Below the pieces are notes generated by a model. The model saw only the letters and a program-made list of their open reading frames with translations. It did not search any database and had not been told where the DNA came from. From Desulfuromonadales bacterium (GTDB lineage: Bacteria > Desulfobacterota > Desulfuromonadia > Geobacterales > Pseudopelobacteraceae): DNA of 42,433 bases. The translations under genes and the position numbers were made by a program. The stretch lies in assembly GCA_013349325.1 (NCBI GenBank), contig DUZX01000034.1, forward strand, positions 1 through 42,433. Direction: 5' to 3'. This document shows, one piece after another, positions 1 to 8,527 of the stretch (its first letter is position 1; each line of letters begins with the position of its first letter).

Positions 1-36
1 ATCTGACTGACCAGTCAGGTGTCTCTCCTGGCATCT

Positions 37-72
37 GCTGACCTCCTGAAAGTCTGAAAATTTCAGGTCAGC
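37..72. repeat. Inverted repeat near the window edge
   Basis: GCTGACCT..CTGAAA on the left pairs with TTTCAGGTCAGC on the right, giving about 12 base pairs with a two-base bulge around a nine-base loop. It lies downstream of the methyltransferase remnant on the minus strand. No T-run follows on either side, so it is not a convincing intrinsic terminator. Confidence 0.45.
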
Positions 73-117
73 ATAGCTTGAAGATCGGTGGGAAGATAGA
101 TGGTGCTCGGTTGACGG

Positions 118-441
118 TTACATCAGATCATACTTCTGCTCGAAAGTGTATTCATCAAGATCTGTCTGGTAGAAATCAACCTGAACACCCGTCTTTTCAG
201 CTACATCTTTCGCTTTAGCCAGTCCGATGTCCGAAATATCCAATCCGGTTACCTGAAACCCGTGCTGAGCCAGGAAAACAGAATTACGCCCCTCTCCACA
301 CGCGATGTCCAGGGCTGCTTTTCCGGGCGCCAATCGGAGAATCCGATCGATTTCCTGTGTCAGGAAAGGGGATGGGCGGGCACCGAGGTATGAATCATCG
401 CAAGCAAAGCGATGATTCCATTTAATACGGTCAGCTTCCAT
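118..441 (-). pseudogene. Truncated class I SAM-dependent methyltransferase
   Basis: The 107-residue frame carries the SAM-binding motif I (LDIACGEGRNSVFLA, residues about 44-58) and a motif-II-like stretch (GFQVTGLDISD). It then stops at YDLM, about where the third strand of the Rossmann fold should continue. Proteins of this tellurite-resistance/UbiE-like type are normally near 190-200 residues, so about half is missing. Just beyond the stop, a shifted minus-strand frame reads NRAPSIFPPIFKL, which resembles the expected continuation, so a frameshift followed by decay is likely. An SD-like AAGGAG lies just before the ATG at 441. It is divergent from the NADH dehydrogenase gene. A genuine short methyltransferase-like protein is the alternative, but the catalytic half would be absent. 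Confidence 0.6.
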
Positions 442-561
442 TTAGAACTCCTTTTTTTCGTAATTCATATATCACATCTGTTAAAAAGGAATAGAAAATG
501 TTATTAACAGACCTTTAAATATTTAAAACACCACTCATTGACTCTTACGGGGTGTACAGGT

Positions 562-1854
562 ATGGCACAGAAACGGGTTGTTATTGCCGGAATGGGATTT
601 GGCGGCTTGCGGGCTGCCAAGGAGCTGGCTGGAAGCGGCGTAGAGTTGACGCTGGTCGATCGTCACAATTATCATCTTTTTCAGCCGCTACTGTATCAGG
701 TGGCAACCGCCGGACTTGAGCAGGAGGCCATTGCCTATCCACTGCGTGCGTTGACTCGCAAATGGGATCAGGCTACGTTTGTAATGGCTGAGATTGTCTC
801 GATAAATCTTTCCGGAAGAACTGTTGTGACGGATGGGGGCGAATTACCTTACGATTATCTGGTTATTGCTGCCGGCAGTCGCACTAATTTTTTCGGTATG
901 GAGAGTGTTCAACAGAACTCTTTTGATCTCAAATCGCTTGCTCAGGCAGAAGTTCTGCGCAACCACATTCTCATAATGTTTGAACGGGCTTCACGGGAGC
1001 GTGACAGCACGATCAGATCGGCCTTGTTGACGTTCGTAATTGTTGGTGGTGGTCCAACTGGCGTAGAATTTGCCGGGGCGTTACGTGAGTTGATTGTCTA
1101 CGTCCTCGCCAAAGATTATCCGAGCATTGCGACTGAAGAAACGAGGATCGTGCTGGTTGAAGCTGCTGACTCTCTGCTGACCGCTTTGCCGGAGAAGCTG
1201 AGATTGTACGCTGCTGAAAAGCTGCGCAACATGGGAGTTGAAATTCAGCTACAGGCCAAGGTTGTCGGCGCTTCATCAGAAGCGGTGGAATTTTCCGACG
1301 GGAGTCGGATAGCATCTCATACATTGCTCTGGTCGGCCGGTGTCGCGGCTTCAAAACTGGCCGGCACATTGACGGGAGTTCAGTTTGGCAGCAGCGGTCG
1401 GGTTGTTGTTCAGCCAGACCTGACGTTGGCAGAATATCCCGATGTGTTTGTTATCGGAGATATGGCCTGCTGTCAGCATGAGGGGGGCGCGTTGCCGATG
1501 ATGGCACCGGTAGCGATTCAGCAGGGAGTACATGCTGCCAGAGCTATCAAGGCTTCACTTCGGGGAGAAACTCTGCCCGCCTTCCGCTATTTCGATAAAG
1601 GAGCTATGGCAACCATTGGTAAAAGTTCCGCCGTTGCTACCGCCAAAGGTTTTTCTTTTAGCGGCTATCTGGCCTGGCTTGCGTGGCTGCTGCTGCATCT
1701 GTACTATCTGATCGGCTTTAGAAACCGGGCGGTTGTTATGATGAGCTGGACGTACGCTTACTGGTTCCAGGATCGGCAGATACGGCTCATTACCACGAAC
1801 AGGCGTCGCAGCAGTCAGTTTCAGGAAAAACATATCGATCAGAGGGTGGCTTAA
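562..1854 (+). CDS. ndh: Type II NADH:quinone oxidoreductase (NDH-2)
   Basis: The 430-residue protein would oxidise NADH and pass electrons to the membrane quinone pool without pumping protons. The FAD-binding GMGFGG lies at residues 10-15, the family-typical LLYQVATAGLE follows near residue 45, the NAD-binding IVGGGPTGVEF is at about 160-170, and the second FAD contact PDVFVIGDMA is near 295. The C-terminus holds a hydrophobic helix (YLAWLAWLLLHLYYLIG) that usually anchors NDH-2 to the inner membrane. I chose ATG 562 because the fold starts directly after it; a TTG at 538 would add eight unlikely residues. Length fits the family. It stands alone, divergent from the methyltransferase remnant. 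A sulfide:quinone reductase is less likely because the catalytic cysteines of that family are not evident. Confidence 0.88.
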   Translation: MAQKRVVIAGMGFGGLRAAKELAGSGVELTLVDRHNYHLFQPLLYQVATAGLEQEAIAYPLRALTRKWDQATFVMAEIVSINLSGRTVVTDGGELPYDYLVIAAGSRTNFFGMESVQQNSFDLKSLAQAEVLRNHILIMFERASRERDSTIRSALLTFVIVGGGPTGVEFAGALRELIVYVLAKDYPSIATEETRIVLVEAADSLLTALPEKLRLYAAEKLRNMGVEIQLQAKVVGASSEAVEFSDGSRIASHTLLWSAGVAASKLAGTLTGVQFGSSGRVVVQPDLTLAEYPDVFVIGDMACCQHEGGALPMMAPVAIQQGVHAARAIKASLRGETLPAFRYFDKGAMATIGKSSAVATAKGFSFSGYLAWLAWLLLHLYYLIGFRNRAVVMMSWTYAYWFQDRQIRLITTNRRRSSQFQEKHIDQRVA

Positions 1855-1921
1855 CTTGACTTTGGGGTTTTATCCTCATACTATCTATCACCAAATTTCC
1901 TGCTTCGGGGCTGTATAACCA

Positions 1922-2644
1922 TTGAAAGCTGTTGTCGTAATACCAACCTATAATGAAAAAGAGAATGTACCCCGCCTGTCGCAAGCGGTACTCTCACAAG
2001 ATCCGGCTATTGAGATCCTCTTCGTTGATGATAATTCGCCCGATGGCACGGGAAAAATTATTGACGAACTTGTTTCCTGTAGTCCGAGAATACATGTTAT
2101 CCACCGTCCCGGAAAACGTGGCCTCGGTTCCGCCTATCGTGAGGGATTCAACGTGGCGCTTGCCATGGGTGCCGACTATGTAATTGAGATGGATGCCGAT
2201 TTTTCACACGATCCTGCCGTCCTTCCGGAGTTTATAAAAGCTGCTCAAGAGTCGGATCTCGTAATCGGCTCTCGTTATCTGAACGGCGTCAGCGTCGTTA
2301 ACTGGCCGATCAGGCGACTGATCCTCAGTTATTGCGCGAGCGTGTATACCCGGTGGGTTACCGGGTTGCAACTCTGGGATTGTACCAGCGGATTCAAATG
2401 TTTTCGCCGTTCTACCCTTGAATCGATCGATCTGCGTCGCGTTACATCAGATGGGTATTCGTTTCAGATTGAGATGAATTTTCGCTGTATGGAAAAAGGG
2501 TTGCGCATGTCAGAAATTCCGATCATTTTTATCGACCGGCATGCTGGAAGTTCAAAAATGTCACGTAAAATAGTTCGGGAAGCGGTTGTCATGGTGTGGA
2601 AACTGCGTCTGCAAAGCATGATTTCTCATTTCCGGAGGAATTGA
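1922..2644 (+). CDS. Polyprenol-phosphate sugar transferase, DPM1-like (GT2)
   Basis: This 240-residue GT2 protein likely transfers a sugar, probably mannose from GDP-mannose, to polyprenyl phosphate at the inner face of the membrane. Seen in sequence: IPTYNEKEN (residues 7-15), DDNSPDGTG (36-44), the DAD metal-binding motif in EMDADFSHDP (89-98), GSRY, and a DCTSGFKCF acceptor-site motif, all typical of dolichol-phosphate mannose synthase. No transmembrane tail is present, so it is the catalytic-domain-only type. The start is TTG at 1922: the conserved first strand (KAVVVIPTYN) begins right there and no upstream ATG fits. Sugar specificity cannot be read from sequence. The small membrane protein at 2652 follows after 7 bases and may be co-transcribed. 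Confidence 0.82.
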   Translation: MKAVVVIPTYNEKENVPRLSQAVLSQDPAIEILFVDDNSPDGTGKIIDELVSCSPRIHVIHRPGKRGLGSAYREGFNVALAMGADYVIEMDADFSHDPAVLPEFIKAAQESDLVIGSRYLNGVSVVNWPIRRLILSYCASVYTRWVTGLQLWDCTSGFKCFRRSTLESIDLRRVTSDGYSFQIEMNFRCMEKGLRMSEIPIIFIDRHAGSSKMSRKIVREAVVMVWKLRLQSMISHFRRN

Positions 2645-2651
2645 ATTATCT

Positions 2652-2837
2652 ATGTCACACGATATCTGGTCCTTAATTCTCATTGCAGGTTTGTCCGGTT
2701 GGATCGGGTCCGGAATCATGCTCATTTGGCGCGCATTTCCTGAGCGGGGTGTCTATAATTCGGATGCCGGTGTCCGCTGGGGAGCCGCTTTTCTGATTTC
2801 ATGGGTTGTCTGGGTTGCAGGAATGCTGCGAGCCTGA
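2652..2837 (+). CDS. Small two-helix membrane protein, unknown function
   Basis: A 61-residue protein with two predicted membrane helices: IWSLILIAGLSGWIGSGIML near residues 5-24 and AAFLISWVVWVAGML near 45-59, joined by a short polar loop. A GGAGGA lies about 12 bases before ATG 2652, rather far for an SD, within the end of the glycosyltransferase gene. I do not recognise a family. The position suggests co-transcription with the upstream glycosyltransferase, but no functional link is shown. Confidence 0.6.
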   Translation: MSHDIWSLILIAGLSGWIGSGIMLIWRAFPERGVYNSDAGVRWGAAFLISWVVWVAGMLRA

Positions 2838-2892
2838 CGCGAATGGTTTTTCTGTTTTATTATTGTGACTCCTATGGTATCTAACTAAGGTT

Positions 2893-4101
2893 ATGGCACT
2901 TTTTACTTGTAAAATCGGAGCATCAGACGGCAAGATCACCTACCGCGATCTTGAAGCGGCTGACGCGGCTGTTCTTAAAAAAAGCCTTGAAGATCAAGGG
3001 TATTTTGTATTTGAGCTCAAGAAAAAGCCGTTCCAGTTTCTTTTTGACAAGGGTGTCAAACGTCGCAAGATCGATAACAAGAGTTTACTGACTTTCAACC
3101 AGGAAGTGCTGGTATTGATCAAGGCCGGTATGCCGATCATGCAGGTTCTGGATACCATTCTGGAACGACATGATTCCGGCAAACTCTCCGAAGTGCTGCA
3201 ACAGGTTCGAGAAGACGTAAAATCCGGCGCAGCCCTGTCGGTTGCGATGGAAAAGCATGGCACGGTATTTCCGTATCTGTATGTTGCATCAATACGCGCT
3301 GGTGAACGCACCGGTGATCTTCCTCAAACCATTCGCCGCTATATACAGTATCTGAAGCGGGTTGACGGCATTCGTAAAAAGATTGTCGCTGCACTCCTCT
3401 ATCCGGCGATACTGGTCGTTTTTGCCGGGTTGGCTATCACCCTGCTGCTGGTCTACGTTGTACCGACCTTCAGTCAGGTCTACGCTGATTCCGGCAGTCA
3501 GTTGCCGCTTCTGACCCAGTTACTGATTACCTTTACCGGTTTGCTGCGGCGCCTGTTTCTGGTGATTCTGGCTGTTACAGCTCTTTTAATCTACCTGTTT
3601 CAAACCTGGAAAAAGACCGAGAAAGGACATTTCATATTTGATCGTTTCAAATTGACGGTGCCGTTGTTTGGTGATGTCATGACAAAATATTCCGTATCCG
3701 GGTTTACGCGTACGTTGGCAACGGTTCTGGGGAGCGGTATTCCCATCATAGAATCATTGCGCATGTCGATCGGCACACTTGACAACGTATTCATGGAAAA
3801 GAAACTGTTTGAGGCGGTCCGTTTTATCGAAGAGGGGGGACGACTCTCGGTAGCCCTCGAACGAATCAATATAATGCCACCTCTGGCTTTACGCATGCTT
3901 GGCGTTGGTGAAACGACCGGTGGTCTTGAAGATATGCTGATAGATATTTCCGATTATCTGGAAGATGAACTTGAAGAGCGGATGAAAATCGTAACGACGG
4001 CCATTGAACCGGCCATAATGCTGATTATGGGTGTTGTCATCGGGGTTATTATTGTGGCAATGTATCTGCCCATTTTCAAAATTGCCGGTACGGTAGGATA
4101 A
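2893..4101 (+). CDS. gspF: Type II secretion/type IV pilus platform protein GspF/PilC
   Basis: The 402-residue polytopic protein forms the inner-membrane platform on which the assembly ATPase works. Two T2SF domains are seen, about residues 55-180 (FNQEVLVLIKAGMPIMQVLD) and 260-385 (FTRTLATVLGSGIPIIESLR), each followed by hydrophobic membrane helices (AALLYPAILVVFAGLAITLL; AIEPAIMLIMGVVIGVIIVA). Length matches GspF/PilC. An AAGG lies just before ATG 2893. It opens the cluster that runs to the pseudopilins and is followed after six bases by its cognate ATPase. The neighbours mix GspE/D/G-like with PilM/N/O-like parts, so assignment to a secretion system or to a pilus is open. Confidence 0.9.
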   Translation: MALFTCKIGASDGKITYRDLEAADAAVLKKSLEDQGYFVFELKKKPFQFLFDKGVKRRKIDNKSLLTFNQEVLVLIKAGMPIMQVLDTILERHDSGKLSEVLQQVREDVKSGAALSVAMEKHGTVFPYLYVASIRAGERTGDLPQTIRRYIQYLKRVDGIRKKIVAALLYPAILVVFAGLAITLLLVYVVPTFSQVYADSGSQLPLLTQLLITFTGLLRRLFLVILAVTALLIYLFQTWKKTEKGHFIFDRFKLTVPLFGDVMTKYSVSGFTRTLATVLGSGIPIIESLRMSIGTLDNVFMEKKLFEAVRFIEEGGRLSVALERINIMPPLALRMLGVGETTGGLEDMLIDISDYLEDELEERMKIVTTAIEPAIMLIMGVVIGVIIVAMYLPIFKIAGTVG

Positions 4102-4107
4102 GGATTT

Positions 4108-5832
4108 ATGGCAACGCACTCCTTCAGACGTAAAAATATCGGTAATATCCTTATTGAACGGGGACATCTGGCTGCCGAGCAGCTGCCGATCATCGTTGAG
4201 CAACTGGCGACAACCAGGCTTCGCTTTGGTGAAATAGCCATCAAAGAAGGTTTTGTTACCGAAGAGAATATGGCGCGGGCCCTGGGCGAACAGTTCAGTC
4301 TTGAGTACGTGGATCTTCGTAATTTCAAGATGAACGAAGAGCTGCTCAATTCGCTGCCATTGGATGCGATTTACCGTTTCCGGTTTGTTCCGTTGGAGAT
4401 GAGTCATAACGGGATTGTCGTCGCTATTTCCGATCCGACCGACGTTGTCAAGCTTGATGAACTTGAACTTCTGCTGGATCGACAGATTCAGATACGGATC
4501 GCCTCCGAATCTTCCATTGCTGCTGTAATCAAGGCCGGTGAGGGTACCCGACGTGTTTTACGAGAGGTGTCGGAAGATTTTATGCTCCAGTTGGTCAAGG
4601 AGACCGACCGGGGCGATGAAGTGCTGTCGGTCGAGTCTATCTCTGATGATACCAGTCCGATTATCAAGCTGATCAACACCACCATTCTTGACGCTCTCAA
4701 TCGGAGGGCCAGCGATATCCACATAGAAACCGGTATGGATGGTGTCGATATCAAATATCGTATCGATGGCGTTCTGTATAAAGCCAATGAAACCATTGAC
4801 CAGCATTTTCAGGCTCCTATCATTTCCCGTTTGAAGGTTATGAGCGAGCTGGATATCTCCGAGCGCCGTGTCCCGCAGGATGGCCGCTTCAAGATACGCT
4901 TTGGTGAAAAATCGATCGATTTTCGTGTCTCGATCATGCCGAGTTCCCTGGGGGAAGACGCCGTTATCCGTATTCTCGACAAGGAGAGTATTGCCAGCGA
5001 CCTGAAAGGTTTGACCCTCGAAAACCTGGGTGTCAGCGAACGTGAGATCAAACGGTTGCGCAAGAAAATACGCGAACCGTACGGTATGGTGCTGGTAACC
5101 GGCCCAACCGGCTCAGGTAAGACGACAACGTTGTATGCTGCATTAACCGAGATTCATACCGGAGAGGACAAGATCATTACGATTGAAGATCCGGTTGAAT
5201 ATATGCTGCGCGGTGTACTGCAAATTCCGGTCAATGAGAAAAAAGGTTTAACCTTCGCCAAGGGACTTCGCTCGATTCTGCGCCATGACCCGGACAAGAT
5301 CATGGTAGGCGAGATCCGTGACTCCGAAACTGCACAGATTGCCGTGCAGTCTGCATTGACCGGACATCTCGTTTTTACTACGGTGCACGCCAACAATGTA
5401 TTCGATGTTATCGGCCGTTTTATCCATATGGGAATCGATCCGTACAATTTCGTCTCCTGTCTCAACTGTGTTCTGGCTCAGCGCTTGGTGCGCAAGGTCT
5501 GCCCGGCTTGTAGGCGTCCGGTAAAGTACAGTGACGAAGAGTTACGCGAAGGTGGGGTCGATCCGGAACGGTTTCGCGATATGACGCTGTATGAAGCAAC
5601 CGGATGTGATGAATGTCACAGTACCGGTTACCGCGGTCGCGTTGCGATCGTCGAGCTTTTGGAACTTAACGACCAGATCCGTGATCTGATCATTGCAAAA
5701 GTGCCCGCCACCAAGCTGAAGCAGGCGGCTCGGGATGCCGGTGTCATGTTTCTGCGCGATTCGGCGGAAGAAAAATTTGCGAACGGCATAACAACACTGA
5801 AGGAAATAAATCGCGTCACGTTTGTTGAGTGA
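4108..5832 (+). CDS. gspE: Assembly ATPase GspE/PilB
   Basis: This 574-residue hexameric ATPase powers pseudopilus or pilus assembly from the cytoplasmic face. N-terminal MshEN-type c-di-GMP/regulatory domain: about residues 1-150. Walker A GPTGSGKTTT: residues 332-341. Aspartate box: IHIETG-like segment near 205. Walker B: LRHDPDKIMVGEIRD, about 390-405. Histidine box: TGHLVFTTVHANN, about 420. A tetracysteine zinc motif (CPAC near 467 and CDEC near 503) is typical of GspE and PilB. AAGGA lies five bases before ATG 4108. It follows gspF by six bases and the next gene starts 22 bases after its stop. All catalytic motifs look intact. Confidence 0.93.
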   Translation: MATHSFRRKNIGNILIERGHLAAEQLPIIVEQLATTRLRFGEIAIKEGFVTEENMARALGEQFSLEYVDLRNFKMNEELLNSLPLDAIYRFRFVPLEMSHNGIVVAISDPTDVVKLDELELLLDRQIQIRIASESSIAAVIKAGEGTRRVLREVSEDFMLQLVKETDRGDEVLSVESISDDTSPIIKLINTTILDALNRRASDIHIETGMDGVDIKYRIDGVLYKANETIDQHFQAPIISRLKVMSELDISERRVPQDGRFKIRFGEKSIDFRVSIMPSSLGEDAVIRILDKESIASDLKGLTLENLGVSEREIKRLRKKIREPYGMVLVTGPTGSGKTTTLYAALTEIHTGEDKIITIEDPVEYMLRGVLQIPVNEKKGLTFAKGLRSILRHDPDKIMVGEIRDSETAQIAVQSALTGHLVFTTVHANNVFDVIGRFIHMGIDPYNFVSCLNCVLAQRLVRKVCPACRRPVKYSDEELREGGVDPERFRDMTLYEATGCDECHSTGYRGRVAIVELLELNDQIRDLIIAKVPATKLKQAARDAGVMFLRDSAEEKFANGITTLKEINRVTFVE

Positions 5833-5854
5833 CGGAACAGGATCAGGACCAGAC

Positions 5855-6781
5855 ATGCTGTTTGCCAGACCTTCAGCCGGAATAGAAATAAGCCCACACG
5901 GAGTGACCTGTGCCCTGGTCGGTGGCTCGGCCACAGCTCCACGTGTAGAGCGGGTCTCTTCAGCACCATTTGCAGCCGAGACGCTGCAAGTCTCGCTGCG
6001 TGAACTTAATGTCCTCGACCCGGACCGTTTCGTTGCCTCTCTGCGCACAGCTCATAACCTGCTGCTGTCACGTTCCAACAGGGTTGCTGTAACACTGCCG
6101 GATTCGGTTGGCAGGATTATGCTTCTGGATCTAGAGGGACGATTCAAGAGCCGGACTGAGGCGCTTGATCTGATCCGCTGGAAACTGAAGAAAAATATTC
6201 CTTTTGAAATGGCAGATACACAGCTCGATTATCAACAGCTTGCGGTGCGTGAAAATGGTGATTTGGCGCTGCTGGTCGCGCTCGTTTCACGCGCAGTGGT
6301 TGAGCAGTACGAAGAGCTGTTTACGAAAGCGGGTCTTTCCGCAGGGCGCATCGATTTTAATTCGTTCAATCTGTGCCGGGTTTTTGATCGTCGTATTTCA
6401 ATGGGTGACGACTGTCTTCTTCTGGCCTACTATGCGTCGACACTGACTATTATCTCATTTGCGCTGGGAATCCCCGAGTTCATTCGTATCAAGGACCTGT
6501 CCGGCACCTCTGCAACCGAAAGCCGGGTGTACCTGGAAATTACCAGCTCTCTTCTGGTCTATCGGGAACGTTTTCCCGATCATCAGCCGCACTCGGTCTA
6601 TTGTATCGCTTCACCGGAGATGGAGCTGAATTTTCAGGATATGGTAGCCGAGGCGACCGGTGCTGTACCGGTAATGCTTGAAGTAAAAGCGATGATCATT
6701 CCCGGTAATGACGCACCTGGTGACCAGTCCACCCTGTTCCCCTATACTGCCGCTATTGGTGCGGCTTTGAGGAGCCTCTGA
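5855..6781 (+). CDS. PilM/GspL-like actin-fold inner-membrane assembly protein
   Basis: This 308-residue protein has the actin-like ATPase fold of PilM and the cytoplasmic part of GspL: it begins with AGIEISPHGVTCALVGG, an ASKHA phosphate-1-like motif, and later has WKLKKNIPFEMADTQLDY, the segment typical of PilM that contacts PilN. In such systems it links the ATPase to the periplasmic PilN/PilO pair. No membrane helix is apparent, as for PilM. ATG 5855 is preceded by AGGA six bases upstream; a TTG at 5822 would overlap gspE and is less likely. Its stop overlaps the ATG of the next gene by one base (TGATG), so translation is coupled. Confidence 0.78.
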   Translation: MLFARPSAGIEISPHGVTCALVGGSATAPRVERVSSAPFAAETLQVSLRELNVLDPDRFVASLRTAHNLLLSRSNRVAVTLPDSVGRIMLLDLEGRFKSRTEALDLIRWKLKKNIPFEMADTQLDYQQLAVRENGDLALLVALVSRAVVEQYEELFTKAGLSAGRIDFNSFNLCRVFDRRISMGDDCLLLAYYASTLTIISFALGIPEFIRIKDLSGTSATESRVYLEITSSLLVYRERFPDHQPHSVYCIASPEMELNFQDMVAEATGAVPVMLEVKAMIIPGNDAPGDQSTLFPYTAAIGAALRSL

Positions 6782-7317
6782 TGCGTTTCAGCATAAATCT
6801 CGCAACGCGGACCTATATTGATACACGCCTGCTGAACCAGGTTATTGGCAGTGTTATAACTGTTCTGGTTGTACTGATGGCCCTGAATATATCACGAGTG
6901 GCTTCTAATCTGGGCGAACAGCATCGACTTGCTGCGGATATCGTGAATCTGGAGGGGCGGCTGAAAGGCAAGCCGGGCGATGTATCCGAAAAGGATTTCA
7001 AGCGTCAACAGACCAGTGTCAGTTTCTATAACGGGATTATTGAACGCAAGAGTGTTCGTTGGCTTAGTCTGCTTGATCTTGTGGAGAGTGCCACACCTGA
7101 GGGTGTTGCACTGACTCTGCTGTCACCAGGCAAAAAGCCGGGCGAATTGAAGCTGGAGGGGCGTGCAAAGTCTTTTGCCGTTGTCAGGCGCTATCTGGAA
7201 ACGCTGGAGGGGACCGAAAGCTTTTCAAACGTGCTGCTGTTGTCACATCAGGAATTTCTACTCGGCGAGAAAGGGCGTGGCGTGCAGTTTGCAATTTCAT
7301 GCAAGGTACAGTTCTAA
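6781..7317 (+). CDS. PilN-like inner-membrane protein
   Basis: The 178-residue bitopic protein opens with MRFSINLATRTYIDTRLLNQ, the short cytoplasmic motif (INLATR, compare INLLP in PilN) that binds the PilM groove, followed by one membrane helix (VIGSVITVLVVLMALNI) and a coiled, then alpha/beta periplasmic region. It would form the periplasmic ring with the PilO-like product. The gene overlaps its upstream neighbour by one base and its downstream neighbour by one base (TAATG). Assignment rests on order, size, topology and the N-terminal motif. Confidence 0.78.
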   Translation: MRFSINLATRTYIDTRLLNQVIGSVITVLVVLMALNISRVASNLGEQHRLAADIVNLEGRLKGKPGDVSEKDFKRQQTSVSFYNGIIERKSVRWLSLLDLVESATPEGVALTLLSPGKKPGELKLEGRAKSFAVVRRYLETLEGTESFSNVLLLSHQEFLLGEKGRGVQFAISCKVQF

Positions 7318-7862
7318 TGAATCATATCCTTGTCGAAATATTCCGGCAAAAAAAGATAATGCTTGCTGTTGTACTGGTTCTGCTGCTGCTGAACATAGTA
7401 CTTGGTTTCACTGTTTCTGCATATCAGATCCCTGCTCTTGCCGCTGTTCAATTGAAATGGAGTGAGCTGCGCCGCCAGGCAGCACTCGGAAACCGTGCCG
7501 ACGCCTCCGCCATGTATCGTCAGGGTGCTGAAGATCTTGGGAAACTCACATCAAGAATACCATTGAAACGTGATTTTGCCCGGGTTCTGAGTGATTTGAT
7601 TGAGATGGCAGCCAGTAGTGCCGTTTCCATGGGAACTATGAGCTACAAACCTCTGCCGGTCACAGTGGAAGGACTGCTCCCGTATCAGCTGTCGCTGTCG
7701 GTTGGTGGTGGGTATGCTGCTGTGAAAAGCTTTTTGTCGGATTTGCAGAAAAATTCGGAACTTCTGGTCGTTGACTCTCTATCTCTGTCTAATAGCGACC
7801 CGTATGAAGAACGTGTGATCATGGATCTTCATATTACCATCTATCTACGGGGTGGCGCATGA
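7317..7862 (+). CDS. PilO-like inner-membrane protein
   Basis: A 181-residue bitopic protein: short basic N-terminus (MNHILVEIFRQKK), one membrane helix (IMLAVVLVLLLLNIVLGFTV), then a coiled coil and a ferredoxin-like periplasmic domain with FLSDLQKNSELLVVDSLSL, the PilO signature pattern. ATG 7317 overlaps the stop of the PilN-like gene; an upstream in-frame ATG at 7299 would add six residues inside that gene and is less likely. Its stop overlaps the next start (ATGA). It probably heterodimerises with the PilN-like protein. Confidence 0.75.
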   Translation: MNHILVEIFRQKKIMLAVVLVLLLLNIVLGFTVSAYQIPALAAVQLKWSELRRQAALGNRADASAMYRQGAEDLGKLTSRIPLKRDFARVLSDLIEMAASSAVSMGTMSYKPLPVTVEGLLPYQLSLSVGGGYAAVKSFLSDLQKNSELLVVDSLSLSNSDPYEERVIMDLHITIYLRGGA

Positions 7863-8491
7863 ACCGACAGCGCTTGATCCTCTTTATTTCAGTAATCGTT
7901 CTGATTGCGGCTGTCATCTGGAGCTTTAGTGCAGCTCCGCGTCAGAAAACAGTCAGCAAACTCAAATATGCACCGGGACAGAAGGCGGCTTCAGCCGTGC
8001 AACCTTCGCGTTCTTCAGCTCGTCAACCTGCTGGCAGTAGCCATGCCCTGAAAATAGCCCTGCTTGACCAGGACCAAGGCGGTTTTAAAGGGTATCGCCG
8101 TAATATATTCAAACCGGTTTTTGTGGATGAGTTTAAACTGCTCAAACAGAAAGCTGCGGCATTCAAGGTGCCGGCCAAACTGCCGCCACCGGTGAGATTT
8201 GTGCCGCCAACGCTGCCGCCAGTTCAGCAGCAGCCTGTCGCTGTACAGCCTGAAGCTGCTCAGTTGGCGCGTTTTACGTTTCTCGGTTTTATGAAAAAGG
8301 ATGCTGTTAAAACAATTTTTCTCTCCAAGGATAAAGAAATTCTGCTGGTTAAAATCGGGGATACCATAGCCGGACGCTACCAGGCAAAGGCAATTACGGA
8401 GAAAGCGCTGACTCTGGTAGTCACCGAAACTGGTGATGAAATCGTTATTCCGTTAATTGAAAACAGGTCACTTGCAAAGGCCGGAAGATAG
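7859..8491 (+). CDS. PilP/GspC-like periplasmic connector
   Basis: This 210-residue protein has one N-terminal membrane helix (LILFISVIVLIAAVIWSF), a low-complexity linker with a proline-rich stretch (LPPPVRFVPPTLPP) and a C-terminal beta-rich domain (TFLGFMKKDAVKTIFLSKDK then LLVKIGDTI) like the homology region of GspC or PilP. Such proteins bridge the inner-membrane ring to the N-domains of the secretin, which is the next gene. Neither a lipobox (as in PilP) nor a PDZ domain (as in many GspC) is seen. ATG 7859 overlaps the upstream stop. Confidence 0.68.
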   Translation: MNRQRLILFISVIVLIAAVIWSFSAAPRQKTVSKLKYAPGQKAASAVQPSRSSARQPAGSSHALKIALLDQDQGGFKGYRRNIFKPVFVDEFKLLKQKAAAFKVPAKLPPPVRFVPPTLPPVQQQPVAVQPEAAQLARFTFLGFMKKDAVKTIFLSKDKEILLVKIGDTIAGRYQAKAITEKALTLVVTETGDEIVIPLIENRSLAKAGR

Positions 8492-8527
8492 TTTGCTGAA
8501 ACAACACACATCGAGGAGACGCCACTG

